Notes: generated by a model not told the origin, from the sequence alone. 5,414 nt of DNA from Treponema sp. (GCA_031257595.1 JAIROH010000045.1:1-5414); one strand, 5' to 3'; positions 1 through 5,328 are shown, numbered from the stretch's first letter. Numbers and translations are program-made.

Positions 1-1
1 A

Positions 2-1255
2 GCCCAAGCAACCATTCAACAGGAACAGCCCAAAGTTCCTGACCTTGACCCCAACTGGAATACGCCCTTTAACCAGTATCAAACGAAAGGCAAGTTAAAC
101 CCCGCGGATATTCCGGCAACCATACAGTTTGATAAAAAACACACCTTGTTTTTCACGCCGGAAACAAGCGATGAGGATATAAAGAAACTCTGTGAAAAAT
201 TACCCCTCAAAGAAGTTGCTGATGTAATCTGGAAATTCGAAAACTACAGGAAAGGCGATACCATTCCCTCTCCCGTTTCAAAAGGTATTTCGTTCATGGT
301 CCCCCGTCTCATGTTTGAAGCTCCCTATTCGGGAGCAGCACAAGGCGGATTGTTGTTTGCCGACCCCGATACCATCTTTGCAGCTTTTGATTGGAACATC
401 GGCGAATATGTTGAATCCCGCCTGACTGAAAGCGAATTCAATATCGGCGAAACCGGAAAAGGTTACTTCATAGATATAGACGGAAACCGCCTCCAGTACA
501 CCGCCGCCGAAAAAGACCAGTTCTTACCCCACTTTTCTGACGCTGAAATATGGACACCTGCCAGTCTTTGCTATTGGCTTGACAAGCGCCTAAAACAGGA
601 AGATATACCGCAGCCACAAATGCTGGAATGGCTGCGCCGTAACATTGAATACTTAACGGATACCCGCAAACTACCCCTTAACAGTCTCATGGTGGCGAAA
701 TACGCCCTCCTCCATAAACTGCTTTCAAAAATTACCAACGCCCGCCAACAGGCAAAAAATAACTCCTTTTCCCTATTTGAAAGGGAAGTGCGCAAGACCC
801 TGGACTTCAAAACGGGTTTTTCTTTTAGCGCCGGAATGTACGACCATTTGCCAATGTACCGCGGCGCATACAAGTTCAAGAAACACTATTTGGGAAGCGC
901 CAAAATTCCCGATGATTTCAACAACGAGGAACTTGAATGCGCAAAGGCGATAGACGAGGAACCGGAAGTTGAATTCTGGCTCCGTAATGTTGACCGGCAG
1001 TCCCTTTCATTCCGCCTTCCCACGTCTACCGACTGGTTTTATCCCGATTTTCTGGCGCAGCTTTGCGACAGCCGTATACTGGTTGTGGAATACAAAGGCG
1101 AAAACCTTGTTTCCAATAACGACACCAAAGAAAAAGCCAACATCGGCGAAATATGGGCCAGGCTCTCAAAAGGCAAAGCGCTGTTCCTGCTTGCCACAAT
1201 CAAGAAAGGCGGCAAAAGCCTTGCCGGGCAAATAAAAGAAAAAATCGAAGGATAA
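2..1255 (+). CDS. Type III restriction enzyme Res-like helicase-nuclease, C-terminal part (5' end outside window)
   Basis: The frame is open from base 2, so this is the last 417 residues of a longer protein; the TTG at 146 is internal. Seen: near the C-terminus is a PD-(D/E)xK nuclease signature, with YPDF (catalytic Asp at 1046-1048) followed by VVEYKG (Glu 1088-1090, Lys 1094-1096). It is preceded by EVEFWLRN and FRLPTSTDWF and followed by KEKANIGEIWA. This order is typical of the nuclease end of type III restriction Res subunits and related DEAD/DEAH helicase-nucleases (COG3587 type). Known of the family: an N-terminal SF2 helicase uses ATP to translocate or signal along DNA and the C-terminal nuclease cleaves; none of the helicase motifs is in the window. 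Inferred: restriction or other phage defence, with a Mod methylase expected upstream. A solitary helicase-nuclease is the alternative. Base composition looks more A+T-rich than the genes to the right, suggesting acquired DNA. No clear terminator follows. Confidence 0.85.
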   Translation, partial: AQATIQQEQPKVPDLDPNWNTPFNQYQTKGKLNPADIPATIQFDKKHTLFFTPETSDEDIKKLCEKLPLKEVADVIWKFENYRKGDTIPSPVSKGISFMVPRLMFEAPYSGAAQGGLLFADPDTIFAAFDWNIGEYVESRLTESEFNIGETGKGYFIDIDGNRLQYTAAEKDQFLPHFSDAEIWTPASLCYWLDKRLKQEDIPQPQMLEWLRRNIEYLTDTRKLPLNSLMVAKYALLHKLLSKITNARQQAKNNSFSLFEREVRKTLDFKTGFSFSAGMYDHLPMYRGAYKFKKHYLGSAKIPDDFNNEELECAKAIDEEPEVEFWLRNVDRQSLSFRLPTSTDWFYPDFLAQLCDSRILVVEYKGENLVSNNDTKEKANIGEIWARLSKGKALFLLATIKKGGKSLAGQIKEKIEG

Positions 1256-1466
1256 ATGAATATGCCTGATTGAATGAGCAAATTTTCTTATGGTGAAAAG
1301 GCAAAGGCTGGCCGGGAAACAGCCAACTTCCTGGTCAGCCCAGGTTCATTTCTTTCATTCTTTCTTACAAGTTTTCGGCCGGGCATGAAGAAATTAAGGA
1401 GGGGAGCCAGGGGCGTATAGATGGCGGCCGGAAGGGCCTGTTCCTCAAAACCCGTGATGCGGTTTC
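1256..1466. other. Intergenic spacer with no supported gene
   Basis: These 211 bases hold no convincing coding region on either strand. There is a weak imperfect inverted repeat (GGCTGGCC at 1306-1313 with GGTCAGCC at 1333-1340) followed by a pyrimidine-rich stretch. It might end the upstream restriction gene's transcript, but the loop is long and there is no T-run. A purine-rich AGGAGGGG at 1397-1404 resembles a Shine-Dalgarno but serves no reasonable start. The sequence may be a degraded remnant at the border of the accessory segment. Confidence 0.5.
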
Positions 1467-1495
1467 TTGACATAAACAATTTAATTGTATATAGT
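1467..1495 (+). promoter_or_regulatory. Sigma-70-type promoter of the tRNA-Ala unit
   Basis: A perfect -35 hexamer TTGACA (1467-1472) is followed by a 17-base A+T-rich spacer and a -10 hexamer TATAGT (1490-1495, five of six matching). The predicted start is near 1502, right at the first hairpin of the leader. No other gene lies between here and the tRNA, so a housekeeping promoter of this strength fits tRNA expression. The positions are read directly; its activity is inferred. Confidence 0.75.
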
Positions 1496-1499
1496 TAGT

Positions 1500-1617
1500 G
1501 TCTGTCCACAAAGTCTGTTACTTTGCGGACAGACCTTGCATTTTCGCAGACTTTAGGCTGCGAAAATGCGATTTTCAAGGAAGTTTGTCCACAATGTGTC
1601 TACATTATGGACAAACT
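1500..1617 (+). repeat. Three tandem hairpins forming the transcribed leader of tRNA-Ala
   Basis: Three inverted repeats lie in a row between promoter and tRNA. Hairpin 1: 1500-1513 pairs with 1521-1534 (13 of 14, 7-nt loop). Hairpin 2: 1538-1549 pairs with 1558-1569 (12 of 12, 8-nt loop). Hairpin 3: 1582-1597 pairs with 1602-1617 (15 of 16, 4-nt loop). Hairpins 1 and 3 share TGTCCACAA on the left arm and GGACA on the right, so they look related; hairpin 2 differs. Each imperfect stem has a single A/C mismatch (1508-1526 and 1592-1607). None is followed by a T-run, so they are not ordinary terminators. They could be a dispersed palindromic repeat inserted in the leader, or a structured RNA processed from the tRNA precursor. 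The sequence alone does not decide. Confidence 0.7.
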
Positions 1618-1634
1618 CTAGTTAAACTCTTTCT

Positions 1635-1708
<74 letters not shown>

Positions 1709-1712
1709 GATC

Positions 1713-2369
1713 TTATTCACTGCTATTTTGGAAAACAGGCGGGTTTCCACGCCTGTTTGTTTTTTCCTGAGCACCAGGATTGGGCAGCCAGTAAAGCCGG
1801 CCCAACTCCCATGCGTATGAATACTCCGCTTCGCCATTTCCGGCGGGGTATACGGCAAGGTTTGCAAGGGCGGCGGCCCTAAAGGACAGTTCCGGCGGAG
1901 AAGGCAGTTTGTCTGCCAGGGCATAGACACATTCCACGTCACCGGAGCCCAGAACGGCCGGGGCAAGAAAGGGTTTTTTCCAGCGGGCAAGAACGGCGGA
2001 TTCCGGAAGCGGCGGGAAAGGCATGTCAAGACAGGGGCCGAAAAAAGACAGTTTTTCCGGGGAACCGGTACAACAGGAAACAGCCGGCAGTTCCGGCGGG
2101 GATCCCCCCAATGGGGATTTTTCCGGCAGGGCGGAAAGGACAAATTTTCCGCCGCCAAGAAGTTTTCGCATTTCCACGGCGGCCGTTTTAAGTTCCTCGC
2201 CCCGAAGGGGACGGGAAAGCAGGGCCAGGGGAGCGACAGCGGGAAAAGAAAAAGCGCCGTCAAGGCCAAGGGCGAAGATTTGCTGGCGGAATTTTTCAAT
2301 AAAAAAAATCGCATTCCTGTGGGGAACAAGGACGGCGAACAAAAAAGATCCGGCGCGATCTGTTTTCAT
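1713..2369 (-). CDS. Hypothetical protein, possibly a degenerate 2H-phosphoesterase-like fold
   Basis: I do not recognise this 218-residue protein with certainty. It begins FLFAVLVPHRNAIFFIEKFR, continues with SFPAVAPLALLSRPL (about 41-55) and ends with FRAAALANLAVYP (163-175) and YAWELGRLYWLPN (185-197). Two similar halves of this sort recall the 2H/LigT RNA-ligase-like fold, but the two HxT/S motifs that define active members are not visible, so any kinship would be to an inactive branch. No signal peptide or membrane segment is seen; the middle is Pro-rich, with PPEL at 91-94 and 158-161. Start: ATG at 2369 has AAGGGA about seven bases upstream; the ATG at 2384 has no such site. The stop at 1713-1715 is four bases from the tRNA end, and the last residues are encoded inside the tRNA terminator. 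It is divergent from the 2399 gene. The frame is preferred over the overlapping same-strand frame because that one is rich in Arg, Pro and Cys and lacks plausible structure. Confidence 0.65.
   Translation of the reverse strand: MKTDRAGSFLFAVLVPHRNAIFFIEKFRQQIFALGLDGAFSFPAVAPLALLSRPLRGEELKTAAVEMRKLLGGGKFVLSALPEKSPLGGSPPELPAVSCCTGSPEKLSFFGPCLDMPFPPLPESAVLARWKKPFLAPAVLGSGDVECVYALADKLPSPPELSFRAAALANLAVYPAGNGEAEYSYAWELGRLYWLPNPGAQEKTNRRGNPPVFQNSSE
1733..1765 (+). terminator. Intrinsic terminator after tRNA-Ala
   Basis: AAACAGGCG (1733-1741) pairs perfectly with CGCCTGTTT (1750-1758) around an 8-nt loop, and is followed by GTTTTTT to 1765. It lies 24 bases after the tRNA and suits it well. On the minus strand there is no T-run after the hairpin, so it should act mainly on plus-strand transcription. 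The same bases encode the last residues of the convergent minus-strand gene. Confidence 0.85.
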
Positions 2370-2392
2370 GGGCTTCCCTTTCATGATAGAAT
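2363..2392 (+). promoter_or_regulatory. Candidate extended -10 promoter giving a leaderless mRNA for the 2399 gene
   Basis: TGATAGAAT at 2384-2392 is an extended -10 (TG, one base, then TAGAAT at 2387-2392). A partial -35 TTTTCA (2363-2368, four of six) sits 18 bases upstream. Six bases separate the -10 from ATG 2399, so the expected first transcribed base is the A of the start codon. No Shine-Dalgarno precedes ATG 2399 or the next in-frame ATG at 2414, which agrees with leaderless initiation. Confidence 0.5.
2370..2388 (-). promoter_or_regulatory. Candidate -10 and ribosome binding site of the minus-strand hypothetical gene
   Basis: On the minus strand TATCAT (2388-2383) matches five of six -10 bases, and AAGGGAAG lies just before the ATG at 2369. 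No good -35 is seen at normal spacing, so the promoter is weak or needs an activator. It would give a leader of only about seven bases that cuts into the ribosome binding site, so another start farther upstream is also possible. Confidence 0.3.
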
Positions 2393-2398
2393 GTTACC

Positions 2399-3178
2399 AT
2401 GAAACACAAAACCATGGTACTGACAACTCGCTTTACAGAGCTTCTTTCACAGTGGCCGTCCGTGGAATGTATTTCCCTTAACGAGGCCGCCAATGCTTCC
2501 CCGCTGGATCCCTACTTTGCCCTGATTCTGGATGTGTACTACAAAGGAACAATTCCTTTCCCAAAAGAACGTTCACGTCTCTATGGCCCGGATGCGGCAG
2601 CTTTTGAAACATCCGGAAATGGCAACAAGGATCGGTTTTTAATCGGGGATATTCCCTTGCGGTTTGAATTTAAATCGCTTGAAAAGATCGAAGAACTTGT
2701 TTCCATAGCGGACACAAAACAGGAATCCCTCTGGCTTATCAAGGATTCGGGAACCTACGCTTATTACCGCCTTGCCAACGGCGAAATACTTTTTTCACGG
2801 AACGGCTGGATTGACGGAATGCGGAAACGGCTGGCTTCCCTGAGCGGTGATTTCTGGAGCCAGATGAGAGCGTTGAGTCAGTCGAAGATGGAACATCTGT
2901 TAAGTGATCTTGGGGCGGCCCTTATCAATAACGATGATTTTCATTATCTTGTGTCGTCCGCGCTGTTCATCAAGACCGCCTGCCTTGCCCTGTTCTGCAT
3001 CAATCGCTGTTTTGAACCGTCCCACCGGGGCTATTCAAAAAAAGTGCTTGGACTACCGGTTCTGCCGGAATCCTACAAAGCCCAGTTTGAAACCTTTATC
3101 CAAGGAGGTGCGGATTTAACCATGGAACGGAAATACAGCCTCGCGCAGCTTATCACAAAAGGGATCATCGGTCTCTAA
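2399..3178 (+). CDS. DUF4037-like protein, distant nucleotidyltransferase relative
   Basis: This is a 259-residue soluble protein. The C-terminal half (about 168-235) is helical: a GAAL/D..F stretch, then FIKTACLALFCINRCFEP, a Tyr-Ser-Lys-Lys segment and LPVLPESY. That arrangement recalls the DUF4037 domain found with nucleotidyltransferase folds (helix, F-x-x-N, aromatic/Pro, then Lys and LP-x-LP). The N-terminal part has DPYFALILDVYYKG (37-50) and IGDIPLRFEF (82-91), which could correspond to the nucleotidyltransferase sheet, but the classical GS...DxD catalytic pattern is not clear. Activity may therefore be lost or altered; substrate unknown. It starts 29 bp from a divergent gene and ends 7 bp from a convergent one, so it is transcribed alone. 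ATG 2399 is chosen because a -10 lies exactly six bases upstream; ATG 2414 is the alternative. Family assignment is from remembered patterns and is moderate. Confidence 0.8.
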   Translation: MKHKTMVLTTRFTELLSQWPSVECISLNEAANASPLDPYFALILDVYYKGTIPFPKERSRLYGPDAAAFETSGNGNKDRFLIGDIPLRFEFKSLEKIEELVSIADTKQESLWLIKDSGTYAYYRLANGEILFSRNGWIDGMRKRLASLSGDFWSQMRALSQSKMEHLLSDLGAALINNDDFHYLVSSALFIKTACLALFCINRCFEPSHRGYSKKVLGLPVLPESYKAQFETFIQGGADLTMERKYSLAQLITKGIIGL

Positions 3179-3185
3179 CAATCAG

Positions 3186-3902
3186 CTAAAAAAATTCGGT
3201 CAGGTATTTCCGGTAACGTTCGGGGATAAACTGTTTCTGTAACGCGGGATTGTTCCGATCTTCGTTGTTGGCCGCATGATGAAAGGTACGCCAGAGCGTT
3301 TCCCACGCGTCAAGGCCGCCTAAATCCACGGACGTTTCGCGGCGGGATTCGCCGGTTTCGGTAATAGTCCCGGCAACAATCTCCGTCCTGTCCTTCCCAC
3401 CGCCGCGTAAAATCAGGCGGCGTTTTTCGTCAATCACCGCCCAGGGAACGCCGCCAAAGCGGGCGGTAAAATGATCCGCCAAAAGGGGCAGGACAAAATG
3501 ATCCGGGGAGCAGCGGGCGGTATAACGGCCGCCGTCTTCCGGCTTAAAGCGGAGCAGTCCCCTCAGACGGTCAAATTCCCTGACGGTTTTGTAAGCGGCG
3601 GCCTGTACCTTTTCGGTATCGGGATCAAGTATATCGGTCCGGGCTTTTTCGGCGGCCATGCGGCCGTTTTCTGTTTCCATCCCCGCCGCCTCCGCTGCGC
3701 CGATAACTTTTTCCACAAAGCGCCGAACCGCGGCCGCGGGGGATTGTTCGCTGAGCAGGGCGTGGATCGCGTCATTGCAGGCGTCCGGAGAAATTTCTTC
3801 AAGGCGTTCCAGTATCCGATCCGGACGGGAAAGGTTATTTCCGGCAAAGCGATTACGATCTTCCACAGACCCTTCACCGCCAAAAAGTTCTCCCTGGCTC
3901 AT
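3186..3902 (-). CDS. TIGR03915/DUF4130-type putative DNA metabolism protein, partner of the radical SAM protein
   Basis: This 238-residue protein carries the hallmarks of the family in order. They are ILDPDTEKVQAA with REFDRLRGLLRF (about 91-119), PDHFVLPLLADHFTARF (133-149), W-x-VIDEKR (154-161), and an ending with LWRTFHHA...EDRNNPALQKQF and PERYRKYLTEF (203-237). The family occurs next to, or fused with neighbours of, TIGR03916 radical SAM proteins, and some relatives carry a uracil-DNA glycosylase-like domain, so a DNA repair or modification role is predicted; no biochemical activity is known to me. No glycosylase domain is present here. The first 45 or so residues do not show the YDGSFEG-like opening I expect for the family, although the ALLSEQSP segment (48-55) is in place. 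It is the second gene of the operon, 62 bp after the radical SAM gene. Start ATG 3902 has a strong AGGGAGG ribosome site. It ends tail to tail with the 2399 gene. Confidence 0.88.
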   Translation of the reverse strand: MSQGELFGGEGSVEDRNRFAGNNLSRPDRILERLEEISPDACNDAIHALLSEQSPAAAVRRFVEKVIGAAEAAGMETENGRMAAEKARTDILDPDTEKVQAAAYKTVREFDRLRGLLRFKPEDGGRYTARCSPDHFVLPLLADHFTARFGGVPWAVIDEKRRLILRGGGKDRTEIVAGTITETGESRRETSVDLGGLDAWETLWRTFHHAANNEDRNNPALQKQFIPERYRKYLTEFF

Positions 3903-3906
3903 TCAT

Positions 3907-3913
3907 CCTCCCT
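3907..3913 (-). promoter_or_regulatory. Ribosome binding site of the DUF4130-type gene
   Basis: AGGGAGG on the minus strand lies four bases before ATG 3902. It fixes the start of the second operon gene and contrasts with the first gene, which has no Shine-Dalgarno. An overlapping ATG at 3906 is out of frame. Confidence 0.75.
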
Positions 3914-3930
3914 GCAAAAATACGAGGTGA

Positions 3931-3952
3931 TTTCAAAATTGCAATTTTGAAA
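3931..3952. repeat. Perfect 22-bp palindrome between the two operon genes
   Basis: Bases 3931-3941 (TTTCAAAATTG) are followed by their exact reverse complement at 3942-3952. As RNA it could form a 9-bp A+U-rich stem with a TGCA loop, beginning 12 bases after the radical SAM stop codon. No T-run follows on either strand, so it is not an ordinary terminator. It may be a dimeric regulator site, an mRNA processing or stability element, or a dispersed genomic palindrome. Confidence 0.9.
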
Positions 3953-3964
3953 CCGGCCCCCCTT

Positions 3965-5293
3965 CTAAAATTCAAACAACGGCAGCTGTAATGCCTCTTC
4001 TTCATCGGCAAGGATCCGCCGCAAACGCCGGGGATTGTCGGGCCTGTCAAGGAAATTTCCCCCCAGCGTGATAAAATACCGCGCCCGTTTTAACACAACC
4101 CCAATCCGTTTAAGGCCGTCAAAACTCAAGGGCCTTGAACGGCGTACCTCTATGATACGCCGGGCGCTTTTCGCCCCTATCCCCGGCACCCGGAGGAGTT
4201 CTTCGTAGTCGGCGCTTTTTATCTCCACGGGAAAGCAGTCAAGACGCCGCAATGCCCAGGCGGTTTTCGGATCAAGAACGGAATCCAAAAAGGACGCTTC
4301 CGGCGCGACTATCTCATCAGGGCTAAAACGGTAAAACCTCATCAGCCAGTCGGCTTGGTAAAGCCGGTGCTCCCGTATCAAAAGGTTCCGGGGCGCTTCC
4401 CGGATTGCGGGTAAAACCCGGACTGCCGGGTCGCCGTCCCAATAATCCGGCAGCCGCGGGTCGGGAATCCCGTTCGGGGCCGTGACAGGCATGTACGCCG
4501 AATAGTACACCCGGCGCAGAGCATACTTCCGGTACAGCGCCCCGGCAAGGCCGATGATTGTACGGTCATCCTCGCCGCTTGCCCCTACGATAAGCTGGGT
4601 ACTCTGGCCCGCCGGGGCGTATACCGGGGCGGATTTAAGCTGATGGCTACGATCCTCTTCGATTTCGCGGGAAACCCTGGAAACGTCGTTCATCGCGCCG
4701 AAAATAAGTTTTCCCGATTTTTGGGGCGCGAGATTTTTCAGGCTTTTTTCCGTAGGAAGCTCTATGTTGGCGCTGAGCCTGTCCGCCCACAGCCCCGCCT
4801 CGCGGATCATCGCCTCTCCGGAACCCGGTATAATCTTAAGATGAATGTAACCGTTAAAGTTCATGTTTTTACGCAGGGTTTTGGCGACGGCGATAAGTTT
4901 TTCCATGACGATGTCGGGATCGGAAAAAATCCCCGAAGAAAGAAAAAGGCCCTCAATATAGTTGCGGCGGTAAAATTCGGACGTAAGCTCAACCAGTTCG
5001 TCAGCCTTAAAACTTGCCCGTTCAATATCAGACGAAACCCGGTTTACACAGTACGCGCAGTCAAAACGGCAGACATTGGAATACAGTACCTTGAGGAGAC
5101 TTACACAGCGCCCGTCGCCTGTCCAGGAATGGCATACCCCGGCGGGAACCCGAACGCCGAACCCTTCCGTACCAGAAGGTTCCGGCGAAACGCGGCATGC
5201 GCTTCGTTGAAAAGATGAACTTCCCGACGAAGCGCATGAGGCGTCATATTTCGCCGCTCCCGAAAGGATTTCAAGCTTGGAATTCAATTCCAT
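3965..5293 (-). CDS. Radical SAM protein, putative DNA modification/repair family (TIGR03916 type)
   Basis: A 442-residue cytosolic iron-sulfur enzyme. The radical SAM motif CRFDCAYC (Cys 75, 79, 82) binds the [4Fe-4S] cluster that cleaves S-adenosylmethionine. Family signatures surround it: KLEILSGAAKYDASCASSGS near the start, VCHSWTGDGRCVSLLK (53-68), then EFYRRNYIEGLFLSSGIF, FNGYIHLKIIPG and RLSANIELPTEKSLKNLAP. Cys 20, 54 and 63 fall in conserved-looking stretches and might bind a second cluster. The C-terminal LLRVPGIGAKSARRIIEVRR (366-385) is a helix-hairpin-helix, a non-specific DNA-binding element, which supports DNA as substrate. The exact reaction is, as far as I know, undetermined. 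It heads an operon with the DUF4130-type partner. Start ATG 5293 is chosen because family proteins begin a few residues before KLEIL and a -10 lies six bases upstream; the GTG at 5308 would add five residues but lies upstream of the predicted transcript. Length is normal; no defect is seen. Confidence 0.93.
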   Translation of the reverse strand: MELNSKLEILSGAAKYDASCASSGSSSFQRSACRVSPEPSGTEGFGVRVPAGVCHSWTGDGRCVSLLKVLYSNVCRFDCAYCVNRVSSDIERASFKADELVELTSEFYRRNYIEGLFLSSGIFSDPDIVMEKLIAVAKTLRKNMNFNGYIHLKIIPGSGEAMIREAGLWADRLSANIELPTEKSLKNLAPQKSGKLIFGAMNDVSRVSREIEEDRSHQLKSAPVYAPAGQSTQLIVGASGEDDRTIIGLAGALYRKYALRRVYYSAYMPVTAPNGIPDPRLPDYWDGDPAVRVLPAIREAPRNLLIREHRLYQADWLMRFYRFSPDEIVAPEASFLDSVLDPKTAWALRRLDCFPVEIKSADYEELLRVPGIGAKSARRIIEVRRSRPLSFDGLKRIGVVLKRARYFITLGGNFLDRPDNPRRLRRILADEEEALQLPLFEF

Positions 5294-5299
5294 TCGATA

Positions 5300-5328
5300 A
5301 CTATACACCTGTTTAGGAAATTACGCAA
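5300..5328 (-). promoter_or_regulatory. Candidate promoter giving a leaderless mRNA for the radical SAM operon
   Basis: On the minus strand TATAGT (5305-5300, five of six) lies 17 bases after TTGCGT (5328-5323, three of six). Six bases separate the -10 from ATG 5293, so the expected start of transcription is the A of the start codon. No Shine-Dalgarno is visible at the usual distance from this ATG. The -35 is weak. Confidence 0.5.

Noticed and set aside
1288..1479. 63-residue minus-strand reading frame in the spacer
   Set aside because: It has no ribosome site, no recognisable domain, and its start overlaps the tRNA promoter; composition is that of a chance frame.
1421..1498. 25-codon plus-strand frame running through the tRNA promoter
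   Set aside because: The AGGAGGGG upstream is about 16 bases from the ATG, and the frame covers promoter elements; no sign of coding.
1500..1617. Hairpin series taken as a CRISPR array or as terminators
   Set aside because: The three stems differ and are not evenly spaced direct repeats, and no T-run follows any of them.
1887..2100. Repeated CAGTTCCGGCGG (1887-1898 and 2089-2100)
   Set aside because: Both copies encode PPEL-like stretches in the same protein frame; codon preference in a Pro-rich gene explains them.
2023..2481. 152-residue plus-strand frame across the divergent start region
   Set aside because: It is antisense to the hypothetical gene, overlaps both divergent starts and has low-complexity Arg/Ser/Pro composition.
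3471..3950. 159-residue plus-strand frame opposite the DUF4130-type gene
   Set aside because: It is antisense to a gene with clear family motifs and includes the palindrome; no support as a gene.
4643..5218. 191-residue plus-strand frame opposite the radical SAM gene
   Set aside because: Shadow of a well-supported gene, with no motif of its own.
5294..5308. GTG 5308 as the start of the radical SAM protein
   Set aside because: It lies upstream of the predicted transcript start, has no proper ribosome site, and family proteins begin near ATG 5293.
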